From CAZABC01 sp964483405 (GTDB taxonomy: Bacteria > Chloroflexota > Limnocylindria > Limnocylindrales > CSP1-4), in NCBI GenBank assembly GCA_964483405.1, contig CAZABC010000023.1, forward strand, positions 1 to 34,333: DNA of 34,333 nt, in the 5' to 3' direction. How positions within the stretch are numbered: the first letter of the stretch is position 1; each line of letters opens with the position of its first letter. The notes under the pieces were generated by a model. That model was not told where the DNA came from. It saw only the letters and a program-made list of their open reading frames with translations, and searched no databases. A program made the translations under genes and the position numbers. This document shows, piece after piece, positions 21,240-29,779 of this stretch.

Positions 21240-22157
21240 CTACCGCGCGTAGTAGCGGGCGCAGTCCGGCGGCATCGCGGCCCAGGGCGCGTCGCGCGGC
21301 TCCCCCCGGAGCCGGCCGACCGCCGTGCGCGCGACCGTCCCCGCTGACCAGACGCCCGTGATCTCGCGGCCGCGGACCGTGCCCGAGAGCCTCGCCGCCA
21401 CTCCGCCCTCGTCCCAGGCGAGGCGCAGCTCGCCGCCGCGCAGCGTGGCGGAGACGAGCGGTCGCGGGGCGCCGCCCCGCTCGACCTCGCCCGACAGCGT
21501 CCCGAAGCTCTGGCGGAGGTCGACCGCGAACCGGCTCCCCTGGCTGTCCTCGAAGTCCCAGGCGCCCCCGACCCGGGCGGGCACCGTCCACAGGTGGACG
21601 TCCCGCCCCTGCACCTGCACCGAGCGGTCGGGCTCCCACTCCGCCATCGTGAACTGGTGCGAGACGACGCGCGTGCCGGGCGGGAGGTCCAGGAGGCGGT
21701 GCCGCACGCAGCGGTTGAGCTGGGGCAGCAGGTACAGGGTCACGACGCTCGCCCCGGCGAAGTCCTCCTCGAAGATGTCCCCCTCGACGATCCGGACGCG
21801 GTCGGCCACGCCCTCCGCCTCGACCAGGCAGGAGGCACGCTTCGCGAGCGCCGGGTCGTACTCGATGCCCACCGACCGGGCCCCGAAGGGCGGCTTCGCC
21901 GCGGCGATCGAGATCCGCCCGTCGCCCGCCCCCAGGTCGAGCACGAGGTCCTGCGGGCCCACGTCCGCCATCGTGAGCATGGCCTGCACGACGGCGTCGA
22001 ACGTGGGCACCCAGACGACGTCCATGCCGGCCTGCCCCCACGAGGCGGGGTGCGCGGCCTCGCACTCCTCGCGGGTGCGCGTCTGCGCCCCGTCCGAGGC
22101 CACGGCGAGGAGGAGGAGGCCCGCCGCGGCGGTCGAGAGTCGGAGCGGGCGCTTCAT
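21240..22157 (-). CDS. Exported SAM-dependent methyltransferase, FAM173/ATPSCKMT-like
   Basis: 305-residue protein with a signal peptide (MKRPLRLSTAAAGLLLLAVASDGAQ) followed by a class I methyltransferase domain. PTFDAVVQAMLTMADVGPQD leads into motif I VLDLGAGDGRI (residues 72-81). VGIEYDPALAKRA (motif II) and VVTLYLLPQLN follow, the last typical of the FAM173 lysine methyltransferase group. Residues ~200-305 form an extra C-terminal beta-rich domain (DFEDSQGSRFAVDLRQSFG, GREITGVWSAG). SAM is not expected outside the cytoplasm, so export is puzzling; the signal might act as a membrane anchor. The ATG lies nine bases after the GH9 stop with no Shine-Dalgarno, so it is probably translated by coupling in the GH3-GH9 transcript. 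Its substrate is unknown. Confidence 0.78.
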   Translation of the reverse strand: MKRPLRLSTAAAGLLLLAVASDGAQTRTREECEAAHPASWGQAGMDVVWVPTFDAVVQAMLTMADVGPQDLVLDLGAGDGRISIAAAKPPFGARSVGIEYDPALAKRASCLVEAEGVADRVRIVEGDIFEEDFAGASVVTLYLLPQLNRCVRHRLLDLPPGTRVVSHQFTMAEWEPDRSVQVQGRDVHLWTVPARVGGAWDFEDSQGSRFAVDLRQSFGTLSGEVERGGAPRPLVSATLRGGELRLAWDEGGVAARLSGTVRGREITGVWSAGTVARTAVGRLRGEPRDAPWAAMPPDCARYYAR

Positions 22158-22166
22158 CGGATTCGG

Positions 22167-24701
22167 CTACCGCGCCAGCAGCTCGTGCGCCGCGTGCGCG
22201 AGGAAGATGTAGCTCGCCCCGAGGCCGATCACGTACTCGTTCTCGCCCCACAGGAAGGGCCAGTCGTCCATGTTCTCGGGGTAATCGGGCTTCAGCACCA
22301 GCACGCCCGGCACGATCCCGCCCGGGATGAAGGCGAAGTCGGCCCGGTTGTTGCCGTAGGCCACGCGCTTCGAGCGGTTCCCCACCGCCGAGACGAACGA
22401 GAGGTTGTGGTCGGGGTGCGTGCCGAAGAGGTAGTCGAGCCCGCGGGTCACGAGCTCCCGGCCGACGAGGTCCGGGTAGGCCTCGTGGAGCAGGTAGTTC
22501 GTCGTCGCCCAGTCGACGACCTGAGCGTTGCCGGCCCAGCCTCCGGTGCCGATCGGCACGCCGTACGGGTTCTGCTTCGACAGGCCCTCGAGCTCCGTCC
22601 GGTACTTCTCGGCGTAGGGCCGCAGCTTCGCCCGGTAGCCCTCGTCCAGCAGCGGGATCGCGCGCAGGGCCAGGGCAAGCGCGAAGGAGCCGCCGCGTTC
22701 GAGCGCCGGCCAGACGAGCTCGGCGAACCTCTCGCGGTAGGCCTCCTCCCGCGTGGCGGCGAGGAGCTGGAGGGCGGCTCCCAGCTCCGCGAACTGGCCG
22801 AAGCGCGCGGCGAAGCCGGCGGGCGGCGTCGCCGGCGCCGGCCGCGCCCGCTCCTCGGCGTACGCCTTTCTCGCGAGCGCGAGGCATTCCGTGGCGAGCG
22901 GGTCGTTCATGCCCCGCAGCGCGCGGCTCGCCGCCGCCAGCGCGCCGATCCCGGCGTAGTTCGTGAACGGCGTCTCCTCCGTGAACACCCAGCGGTCGTC
23001 AGGGGTGCCGCTCCTGCCGCCTTCGGACCGGTACGGCTCGAGCGAGGGGTCGTGGACGAGGTTGTCCGTCTGCGTCACGGCGTCCCCGAGGTGGTGGTAG
23101 CGGTGCAGCTCGCCGTCGACGATGCCGCGCGAGAGGCGGCCGAGCGTCCGGTACTGGGCCGCGATCTGGAGCGCACCGTGCTCGATCTGCTGGAGGAGGT
23201 CGGGCTTCCCGTCCGGCCGGTGGATGTCGACGAAGCGCCGGCCCTGGTCGACGAGCGTCTGGTCGCGCTGCGGCCGGAACGTCTCCCACGTCGCGACGAG
23301 GCTCGAGACCGTCATCGCGTGCGAGCCGCCCTGGATGTCGAAGTCGCCGGCGTCGAACCAGCCCCCGACCGCGAGGCCGGGGATCCGCTCGCCCGGGGCG
23401 TAGGGGGTGTTGGTCGTGGCCCCCGACCGGTAGCCGTCGAAGTGCTGCCGGTTGAGCGGGGCCTGCACCGCGTCGTCGAGGTGGGCCGCGCCGTGCCACA
23501 CGCGGTAGGCCTCGTTGACGAGCACGTGGTCCATCTGCACCGGGAAGAAGACGTCGAGCGTCGGGTGCCAGACCCGCTCGTACACGTCGGCCGCGATCGG
23601 GAACGGCCCGGCCGTCTGCGTCCCGTACTCGACGAGGTAGAGGCCCGGGTCGGTGACGGACGAGAAGTCGGCCACCGCGTACTGGTAGCGCAGGTAGCGG
23701 CCCCAGGGCCGGACCGCGAGCTTCGCCTTCTCGACCCGGCGGCCGTCCGGGCGGATCTCCAGGAGCGAGGCCGTCGGCGACGGCGTGTCGTTCGCGTCGA
23801 GCTCGATCACGGCGCGCTTGGGCTGCGAGGGATGGTAGCCGACCTGCGAGAACCCGATCACGGGAGAGCGCGTCCACCCCGGGATCGTGTGCGGCTCGAC
23901 GTGCCACTCGGCGACCTTGCCGGCGGTCTTCGCGGCGAGGAGGGTGCGGACGACGTACCAGCCGTTCTGGGCGAGGTTGCGGCCGTCGAGCAGCCGCAGC
24001 TCGCCGGAGAGCGCGCGGATGACGACGTGGCGCTCGGGATCCTCGGGGGCCATCACGAGCGTCGTGCCGGACGCGAAGGGCAGCGCCTCCACGTAGTCCG
24101 GGTGGCCGTGGAGATCGAACGTGGAGTACCCCTCGAACTGCGCGATCCTCTTCCCGGGCGGCAGGGACGCGGTCGGGCCCGTGGGGTAGCGGGGGAAGAG
24201 GGCGGGCTTGCCGTCCATCAGGTACGTGCGCTCCCAGTAGCGCGAGGGCCGGAGCTCGAGGTTGAGCCCGGCGCGGCCCTCGAGGGCGGCCGGCAGGGGC
24301 TCGTCGAGGAACACCGCGACCGTGAAGCCCGCTCCCTCGGGCGCCACCACCAGGCGCGAGTCGAAGTCGAACGCCTCGTAGCGCAGCGTCACCTCGATCG
24401 CCCCCGACTTCGGGTCGACCTTGCGGCCCGTCACCTTCGGGATCTGGTCCCACTGCTCGGGGGTGGGAGAGAGGCGCACCGCGCCGCCGGTGGCGGTCCT
24501 CACGCCGTGGTGGAGGATCTCGATCCCGGCCGTCTTCTCGTCGAAGAACATGCCGTTGTACTCGTTCGTGAAGACGAGAACGTCGAGCCCCCGCTTCGAC
24601 AGGTACTCCTGGTCGTTGAGCCTCAGCGCGTCCTGGGCGGCGGCGCTCGCGACGCCGGGGCCGAGGGCGAGGGCGAGGACGGCGACGGTGCGGCGGATCA
24701 T
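22167..24701 (-). CDS. GH9-family glycoside hydrolase, divergent, with extra N-terminal domain
   Basis: Secreted 844-residue beta-glucanase/cellulase-type enzyme. Residues 1-22 are a signal peptide. Residues ~25-275 are a module I cannot name, with beta-rich patterns such as VLVFTNEYNGMFFDEKTAGIEIL cut across residues 41-63. Residues ~278-370 are the CelD_N Ig-like domain (SPVIGFSQVGYHPSQPKRAV). Residues ~375-844 are the GH9 (alpha/alpha)6 barrel: Asp450 and Asp453 in GGWFDAGD (catalytic base pair) and Glu822 in WGENEYVI (catalytic acid). The normally conserved HxR substrate site is replaced by GNNR (783-786), and an Asn near the C-terminus is Gly828. AAGGAGG five bases before ATG 24701 sets the start. 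It lies 43 bases after GH3 in the same operon. Activity on mixed-linkage glucan, xyloglucan or short oligomers is all possible. Confidence 0.88.
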   Translation of the reverse strand: MIRRTVAVLALALGPGVASAAAQDALRLNDQEYLSKRGLDVLVFTNEYNGMFFDEKTAGIEILHHGVRTATGGAVRLSPTPEQWDQIPKVTGRKVDPKSGAIEVTLRYEAFDFDSRLVVAPEGAGFTVAVFLDEPLPAALEGRAGLNLELRPSRYWERTYLMDGKPALFPRYPTGPTASLPPGKRIAQFEGYSTFDLHGHPDYVEALPFASGTTLVMAPEDPERHVVIRALSGELRLLDGRNLAQNGWYVVRTLLAAKTAGKVAEWHVEPHTIPGWTRSPVIGFSQVGYHPSQPKRAVIELDANDTPSPTASLLEIRPDGRRVEKAKLAVRPWGRYLRYQYAVADFSSVTDPGLYLVEYGTQTAGPFPIAADVYERVWHPTLDVFFPVQMDHVLVNEAYRVWHGAAHLDDAVQAPLNRQHFDGYRSGATTNTPYAPGERIPGLAVGGWFDAGDFDIQGGSHAMTVSSLVATWETFRPQRDQTLVDQGRRFVDIHRPDGKPDLLQQIEHGALQIAAQYRTLGRLSRGIVDGELHRYHHLGDAVTQTDNLVHDPSLEPYRSEGGRSGTPDDRWVFTEETPFTNYAGIGALAAASRALRGMNDPLATECLALARKAYAEERARPAPATPPAGFAARFGQFAELGAALQLLAATREEAYRERFAELVWPALERGGSFALALALRAIPLLDEGYRAKLRPYAEKYRTELEGLSKQNPYGVPIGTGGWAGNAQVVDWATTNYLLHEAYPDLVGRELVTRGLDYLFGTHPDHNLSFVSAVGNRSKRVAYGNNRADFAFIPGGIVPGVLVLKPDYPENMDDWPFLWGENEYVIGLGASYIFLAHAAHELLAR

Positions 24702-24744
24702 GATCTCCTCCTTCCACGACGAGAGGCGACGGCGCGAGCTCACC

Positions 24745-27120
24745 TCAGCGCTCGACGTCGCAGCGGCTCTCCATCCGCCATTCGCGGCCGAGCGTGCGCG
24801 TCGTCCCGGTCAGCGTGACGGTCGCCCGCAGGCGGATGTCGGCGCTCGAGGCGCCGACCTGCAGCTCGATCTCCCCGGGCTCGACGATCCGGCGGTTCTC
24901 GAGGCCGGTGAAGCTCAGCACGTCGGCGGGGACCGCCATCGCGACCGTGGCCGCCTCGCCGGGGAGAAGCTCGACGCGGGCGAAGGCCTTGAGCTCCTTG
25001 ACCGGGCGCACGACCGAGGCGAGGAGGTCGCGGACGTACAGCTGCGGCACGGCGACGCCGGGTCGGGTGCCCGTGTTCCGCACCGTGAACCGCAGGCCGA
25101 TCTCGCCGGCGGTGTCGACCTCGGCCGCGTCGAGCCGCAGGTCGGCGTACTCGAACGAGGTGTACGACAGCCCGCACCCGAACGGGTAGCGGCTGCCGAA
25201 GTGCCGGGCGATCGGCGTCCCCGCGCTCTTCATCTTGTGGTTGTAGTAGTAGGGGACCGCGCCGACGTTCTTCGGCACGGAGACCGAGAGACGTCCCGAC
25301 GGCTCGACCGCGCCGGTCAGCACCTCGACGAGGGCGGGGCCGCCCTCCTGGCCGCCGGCGAAGGCCCAGACGAAGGCCGCGACGCGGTCCTCGAGGCCGC
25401 CGAGGTTGTACGGCCGGCCGCTCGTGAGGACGACGACCACCGGCTTGCCGGTCGCGACCACCGCCTCGAGCAGCTGCTGCTGGACGCCGGGCAGCTCGAG
25501 CGAGTCGGCGTCCGAGCCCTCGCCCACCGTGCCCGTCTGGAAGAGGCCGGCCAGGTCGCCCACGCACACCACGGCCACGTCGGCCGCCTGCGCGCAGGCC
25601 ACGGCCTGCGGGACGAGGTCGGTCCGGGTGGACACCGGCGAGGGCTGGTCGAGCGAGGTGCTCGTCTCGACGTCGCCGGGGAAGACCGGCGAGCCGTACT
25701 TGCGCTCTTCGATGACGAAGCAGCCCCGGGCGAAGGCGACCCTGTCCTTGCCGAACGCCTGCTCGAAGGCGGCGCGCGGCGTCACGACCTGGGACGCCGA
25801 CTCGCCGGCGTCGTTCAGGATCAGGTGGACGGGGAAGCTGTATCCGCACAGCGGCGCGAGCGGGTCGTCCGCGGTGGGGCCGATGAGGGCGATCCGCTGG
25901 CCGCGCGCGGGGTCGAGCGGCAGGATCCCGCGGTTCTCGAGGACGACCACCGACTGGCGGGCCACCTCGCGGGCCAGCGCCACCGTCGCGGGAGACTGCA
26001 GGTCGATCGCCCCCTCGTCCGCGAAGGGCCGCTCGAACAGCCCCAGCCGCAGCTTCTCGACGAGGACCCGCCTCACCGCGGCGTCGATCGTCTCCATCGA
26101 CAGGAGGCCCCGCGCGACCGCCTCGCCCAGCGCGGCCACGCAGTCGTCGGCCGGCAGCTCGACGTCGAGGCCGGCATTGAAGGCGAGCGCCGCCGCCTCC
26201 GCCCGGTCGCGGGCGAGGTTGTGGTGCTGGTACAGCAGGCTGATGCCGATGTAGTCGGCCACGATGAGGCCGTCGAAGCCCCACTCCGTCCGCAGGAGGT
26301 CGGCGAGCAGGCGCCGCGAGGCGTGGACGGACTCGTTGTCGAGGTCGTGGTAGGCGGGCATGACGGAGCCCGCGTTCGCCTGTTTGATCGCCATCTCGAA
26401 GGGCAGCAGGAACACGTCGCTCAGCTCGCGCCAGCCGAGGTGGACCGGGGCGTGGTTGCGCGCGCCCTCGCTCCAGGAGTGGCCGGCGAAGTGCTTGACC
26501 GTGGCGAGCAGGTCTCGCTTCTCCCCCTGCAGCCCGCGGACGAAGCGGGTGCCCAGCACGCCCACGAGGTACGGGTCCTCGCCGAACGTCTCCTCGGTGC
26601 GCCCCCAGCGCACGTCGCGCGAGACGTCGAGCACCGGCGCCAGGCCCTGGCGGCAGCCCACGCTGCGGGCCTCGCGGCCGATCGCCGCCGCCGCGCGCTC
26701 GACGAGGTCGGGGTTCCAGGTCGCGCCGTAGGCGAGGGCCGAGGGGAACATCGTGGCCCCGCGGGCCATGAGGCCGACGAGGCACTCCTCGTGCGAGATC
26801 GCCGGGATCCCGAGGCGCGTCTGCTCGCACAGGAACTTCTGGAGGCGGTTGAGGGCGCGCACGCCGGCCCTCGGCTCGACGCCGTGGCTGCCGAGAGCCC
26901 GCGAGACCTGGCCGAGGCCGTGGCCGAGCGCCTTCCTGACGGCCGCGGGGTCGGTCCCGCCCGTGAAGTCGTCCTGGCGGGGGCGGTGGTCCCCGTCCTC
27001 GGACAGGATGAGCCACAGCGCGTGCAGCTGCGCCGCCTTCTCCTCGAACGTCATGCGGGCGAGGAGATCGCTCGCGCGCGCCTCGATCGACCTCGCGGGA
27101 TCCTGGTAGGGCTGGGTCAT
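24745..27120 (-). CDS. GH3-family beta-glycosidase (beta-glucosidase/xylosidase)
   Basis: 791-residue family 3 glycoside hydrolase that removes terminal beta-linked sugars. The N-terminal TIM barrel has KHFAGHSWSEG (Lys209/His210) and the nucleophile Asp289 in GLIVADYIG. The second alpha/beta domain contains the acid/base loop GEGSDADSLELPG, and the C-terminal fibronectin-III-like domain has the usual VRNTGTRPGVAVPQLYVRD. No signal peptide is present, so it is expected to act in the cytoplasm on imported oligosaccharides. GGAGG seven bases before ATG 27120 supports the start. It is the first gene of an operon with GH9 and the exported methyltransferase, and divergent from the RHH/PIN toxin-antitoxin pair. 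The xylanase and sugar symporter nearby suggest xylo- or gluco-oligosaccharides as substrates. Specificity within GH3 cannot be fixed from motifs alone. Confidence 0.92.
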   Translation of the reverse strand: MTQPYQDPARSIEARASDLLARMTFEEKAAQLHALWLILSEDGDHRPRQDDFTGGTDPAAVRKALGHGLGQVSRALGSHGVEPRAGVRALNRLQKFLCEQTRLGIPAISHEECLVGLMARGATMFPSALAYGATWNPDLVERAAAAIGREARSVGCRQGLAPVLDVSRDVRWGRTEETFGEDPYLVGVLGTRFVRGLQGEKRDLLATVKHFAGHSWSEGARNHAPVHLGWRELSDVFLLPFEMAIKQANAGSVMPAYHDLDNESVHASRRLLADLLRTEWGFDGLIVADYIGISLLYQHHNLARDRAEAAALAFNAGLDVELPADDCVAALGEAVARGLLSMETIDAAVRRVLVEKLRLGLFERPFADEGAIDLQSPATVALAREVARQSVVVLENRGILPLDPARGQRIALIGPTADDPLAPLCGYSFPVHLILNDAGESASQVVTPRAAFEQAFGKDRVAFARGCFVIEERKYGSPVFPGDVETSTSLDQPSPVSTRTDLVPQAVACAQAADVAVVCVGDLAGLFQTGTVGEGSDADSLELPGVQQQLLEAVVATGKPVVVVLTSGRPYNLGGLEDRVAAFVWAFAGGQEGGPALVEVLTGAVEPSGRLSVSVPKNVGAVPYYYNHKMKSAGTPIARHFGSRYPFGCGLSYTSFEYADLRLDAAEVDTAGEIGLRFTVRNTGTRPGVAVPQLYVRDLLASVVRPVKELKAFARVELLPGEAATVAMAVPADVLSFTGLENRRIVEPGEIELQVGASSADIRLRATVTLTGTTRTLGREWRMESRCDVER

Positions 27121-27231
27121 GGCGGAACCTCCGGGCGAGCTGCGGCCGCCCGAGTATGTCTCAACTTTGGACAAAAGCGGAGCCCCCCGTGGTGCCGTTC
27201 GCGCGCCCGCGCCGCAGGGCGGGCGCCGCGA

Positions 27232-27268
27232 TTGGACAGAAGACGCCGCATATAATTGGACGTATAGA
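27232..27268 (+). promoter_or_regulatory. Promoter/operator region of the RHH-PIN toxin-antitoxin pair
   Basis: A perfect TATAAT (27251-27256) lies 21 bases before the antitoxin GTG. TTGGAC is repeated at 27232 and 27256, on either side of and overlapping the -10 box; a third TTGGACA occurs at 27167 near the GH3 start. TTGGAC at 27232 is too close (13-base spacer) to be the -35. The repeats are better read as possible binding sites for the RHH antitoxin, which normally represses its own promoter. Confidence 0.45.
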
Positions 27269-27277
27269 AGGTCGTCC

Positions 27278-27508
27278 GTGGCGCAGGTGACTCTCTACCT
27301 CGACGACGAGACGGTCGAGAGAGTGCGGCGCGCGGCGCGCGCCTCGGGGCTCTCCCGGAGCCGCTGGCTGGCGCAGCTCGTGCGCGAGAAGACCGCCCGG
27401 GAGTGGCCGGCGGTGGTCAGGGAGATGGCGGGCTCGTATCCCGACTTCCCGGAAGCGGAGGAGCTGAGGAGGCCGGCCGGCCGGGACGTCCGCCGGGAGC
27501 GCCTCTGA
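27278..27508 (+). CDS. Ribbon-helix-helix (CopG/VapB-type) antitoxin
   Basis: 76-residue DNA-binding antitoxin. The N-terminal strand and two helices (QVTLYLDDETVERVRRAARA, then SGLSRSRWLAQLVREK) form a ribbon-helix-helix that would bind operator DNA as a dimer. The C-terminal tail (WPAVVREMAGSYPDFPEAEE), rich in acidic and aromatic residues, is the toxin-wrapping part. The start is GTG 27278 with GAAGG six bases upstream; no ATG is available. The toxin gene starts three bases after its stop. The pair sits between the divergent GH3 operon and the beta-helix gene. Autorepression is expected from the family and agrees with the TTGGAC repeats around the -10 box. Confidence 0.85.
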   Translation: MAQVTLYLDDETVERVRRAARASGLSRSRWLAQLVREKTAREWPAVVREMAGSYPDFPEAEELRRPAGRDVRRERL

Positions 27509-27511
27509 GCC

Positions 27512-27904
27512 ATGTACGCTCTCGACACGAAGAGCCTGTCGTACTACCTCAAGGGCAAGGGACGCCTCGCCGAGCGCCTGCTCGCCGAGCCCCCCTCGAA
27601 CGTGAGTGTCCCGTCGGTCGTCGTCTACGAGATCGCGTACGGCGCCGCCCGGGCCGCCGCCCCCGCCGGACTCAGCGGACGCCTCGTCGCGTTCCTCAAG
27701 GCCTTCCGGGTCCTCCCGTTCGGGGAGGCCGAGGCTCGGGCCGCGGCGAGGATCCGTGCGGATCTCGAGGCTTCGGGCCGGCCGATTGGCCCCCACGACG
27801 TGCTGATCGCCGCCACCGCCCTCGAGCACGGCGCCACGCTGGTGACGCACAACACGAAGGAGTTCGGGCGCGTCAAGGGACTCCGCCTGGAGGACTGGTA
27901 CTGA
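27512..27904 (+). CDS. PIN-domain ribonuclease toxin (VapC-type)
   Basis: 130-residue PIN nuclease, full length for VapC. Acidic site residues are present: Asp5 in ALDTKSLSYYLKG, Glu40 in VVVYEIAYG, Asp96 in IGPHDVLIAATA, and the fourth position as Asn114 in VTHNTKEF. The usual LDTN box reads LDTK, replacing an Asn that normally supports the site. That change is uncommon and could weaken activity, but the rest of the fold is intact, ending in the typical GLRLEDWY. It is expected to cleave tRNA or rRNA when freed from the antitoxin encoded three bases upstream. The next gene, a secreted beta-helix protein, begins 14 bases later on the same strand and may be co-transcribed. Confidence 0.88.
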   Translation: MYALDTKSLSYYLKGKGRLAERLLAEPPSNVSVPSVVVYEIAYGAARAAAPAGLSGRLVAFLKAFRVLPFGEAEARAAARIRADLEASGRPIGPHDVLIAATALEHGATLVTHNTKEFGRVKGLRLEDWY

Positions 27905-27918
27905 GAAAGGACACGAAG

Positions 27919-29778
27919 ATGAAGCCTCGGCCCTCGAGCACGCCCTTCACCCGAATCGCCGCGTGGGGCCTCTCGTCTCTCGCGCTCGCTCTCCTCGCCC
28001 CGCCGCCCGCGCCGGCCCAGCCGTCCGGGGGGCCCTACGGTCCCGTCCCGCAGAGCTACGTCGTGCCGAAGGCGGCGCACGTCTACTACGTCGCGCCCGA
28101 CGGGAAGGCGGATGCGGCCGGGACGGCGCTCGCCCTTCCCACGACCCTCGAGTCGGCGTTCGAGAGGGTCGTGACCGGCGACGCGATCGTGATGCGCGGC
28201 GGCACCTACCGCACCGGCGACCTGCGGCTCAACCAGGGGATCACGATCCAGCCGTACCTCGACGAGCGCCCGGTCCTCAAGGGGACGCGCGTGGCGACCG
28301 AGTGGCAGGCCCTGCCCGGCAAGCTGTGGCGCACCTCGTGGAAGACCCTCTTCCCGGCGAAGCCGCTCGGCTGGTGGCAGCGGGGGCGCGAGGGCGCGCG
28401 CACGCCGCTGCACCGCTTCAACAACGACATGGTCTTCGTGGACGGACGCCTCCTGAAGTCGGTCGGCTGGGAGGGCGAGCTCGACGAGGACTCGTTCTAC
28501 GTGGACTACGAGGCGGGCCACGTCTACATCGGCGCCGACCCCACGAGGCGCACGGTCGAGATCACCGCCTTCGACAACGCCTTCATCCGCGTGAGCCGGC
28601 CGGTCCACGGCAAGGAGTCGGACAAGAAGGGGCCGACGATCCGCGGAATCACCTTCACGCAGTACGCCTACCGGGCGATCGACGTCGAGGCGAAGCGCCC
28701 CGCCGCCCTCGTCTCCGAGGAGCCGACCGACGATCCCATCGGCCCCCAGGAGCCCGGGACCTACGGCCGGGAGGTCGTGGGCACCACGCTCGAGAACGTG
28801 ACGATCTCCTTCTGCTCGCGCGTGGGCGGCTACTTCCGCGGGGACGACCTCGTGCTGCGCCACTCCCTGATCAGCGACACCTCGACCGAGGGCTTCTACG
28901 TGATCGGCTCCTCGGACGTGCTCCTCGAGCGCAACGTCTTCCGGAGGAACAACGTGGAGCAGCTGACCGGGTACTACCCGGCCGCGGTCAAGATCTTCAA
29001 CCAGTCGCACCGCGTCACCGTGCGCGACAACCTGGTGATCGACAACCCGCACTCGAACGGCGTGTGGTGGGACGTCGGCAACCGCGACGGCGTCTTCGTG
29101 AACAACTGGGTCGAGAACGCGCAGATCGGGTTCTTCTACGAGATCTCGCACGGGGCGACGGTCGCTGGCAACGTGTTCGTGAACTGCGGCCGGGGCGTGT
29201 GGGCCCTCAACAGCCGGGACGTGCGGGTCTACCACAACACGTTCGTCGACAGCCCGGCCTCGTTCGAGCGCAACGAGCGCAGCGCGGTCGGAGACCACTT
29301 CGGCTGGCACCCGAGGACCGGGCCCGACGTCGCGGAGCGCGAGGGCCACGTGTTCGCCGGCAACCTGCTGGCGGCGAGCGAGTCGTTCCGCCGGCCGCTC
29401 CTGCGCTTCGAGCAGGCGAGGGGCCTGTGCGGCACGCTGACCCGGCCGCAGGCGACGAGCGTCGACGGCAACGTCTACGCGAGGACGGGCGGCGGGCCCC
29501 TCGTCGTCTGGGGCCCGGTCGCGGGAGAGACCTGCCAGGCCGAGGTGGCCTCGCTCGAGGAGCTGCGGACGCTCGACCCGACGCTCGAGACGCGCGGGCG
29601 GGTCGTGGAGGAGCCGGCGTCCGTGGTCTTCCGCAGCCCCGAGCTGCGCCGCTTCGAGCTGGCGAGGCCCCTGCCGGGCGCCCCGGGCGTCGACCTGCTG
29701 CCGCCGGAGGTGCGCCGGCGGCTCGGCTGGCCCGCGAAGGGACCGCTCGTGCCCGGCGCCTACCCGTTCGCGCGCTGA
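27919..29778 (+). CDS. Secreted right-handed parallel beta-helix protein
   Basis: 619-residue exported protein with a signal peptide ending near APAQP. After a DUF1565-like start (HVYYVAPDGKADAAGTALA, TTLESAFERVVTGDAIVMRGGTY cut across residues ~72-95) a long series of beta-helix rungs follows. Short Asn-rich repeats such as VLLERNVFRRNNV, VTVRDNLVIDNPHSNGVWWD, VFVNNWVENAQIG and VRVYHNTFVDSP are visible. The fold is shared by polysaccharide lyases (PL6-like), some GH families and epimerases. No single catalytic motif is clear enough to choose. AAAGGA seven bases before ATG 27919 fixes the start. Its position beside GH3/GH9 and GH10/symporter genes supports action on plant polysaccharide. A sequencing gap begins 56 bases after the stop. 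Confidence 0.82.
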   Translation: MKPRPSSTPFTRIAAWGLSSLALALLAPPPAPAQPSGGPYGPVPQSYVVPKAAHVYYVAPDGKADAAGTALALPTTLESAFERVVTGDAIVMRGGTYRTGDLRLNQGITIQPYLDERPVLKGTRVATEWQALPGKLWRTSWKTLFPAKPLGWWQRGREGARTPLHRFNNDMVFVDGRLLKSVGWEGELDEDSFYVDYEAGHVYIGADPTRRTVEITAFDNAFIRVSRPVHGKESDKKGPTIRGITFTQYAYRAIDVEAKRPAALVSEEPTDDPIGPQEPGTYGREVVGTTLENVTISFCSRVGGYFRGDDLVLRHSLISDTSTEGFYVIGSSDVLLERNVFRRNNVEQLTGYYPAAVKIFNQSHRVTVRDNLVIDNPHSNGVWWDVGNRDGVFVNNWVENAQIGFFYEISHGATVAGNVFVNCGRGVWALNSRDVRVYHNTFVDSPASFERNERSAVGDHFGWHPRTGPDVAEREGHVFAGNLLAASESFRRPLLRFEQARGLCGTLTRPQATSVDGNVYARTGGGPLVVWGPVAGETCQAEVASLEELRTLDPTLETRGRVVEEPASVVFRSPELRRFELARPLPGAPGVDLLPPEVRRRLGWPAKGPLVPGAYPFAR

Positions 29779-29779
29779 G

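Noticed and set aside
21594..24818. Long plus-strand open frame opposite the methyltransferase and GH9 genes
   Set aside because: Antisense shadow of GH9 with low-complexity Val/Arg/Glu/Gly content. The minus strand has signal peptides, motifs and ribosome sites.
27232..27256. TTGGAC with TATAAT as a -35/-10 pair
   Set aside because: The spacer is only 13 bases, too short for sigma-70. The TTGGAC copies are better explained as repeats or operators.
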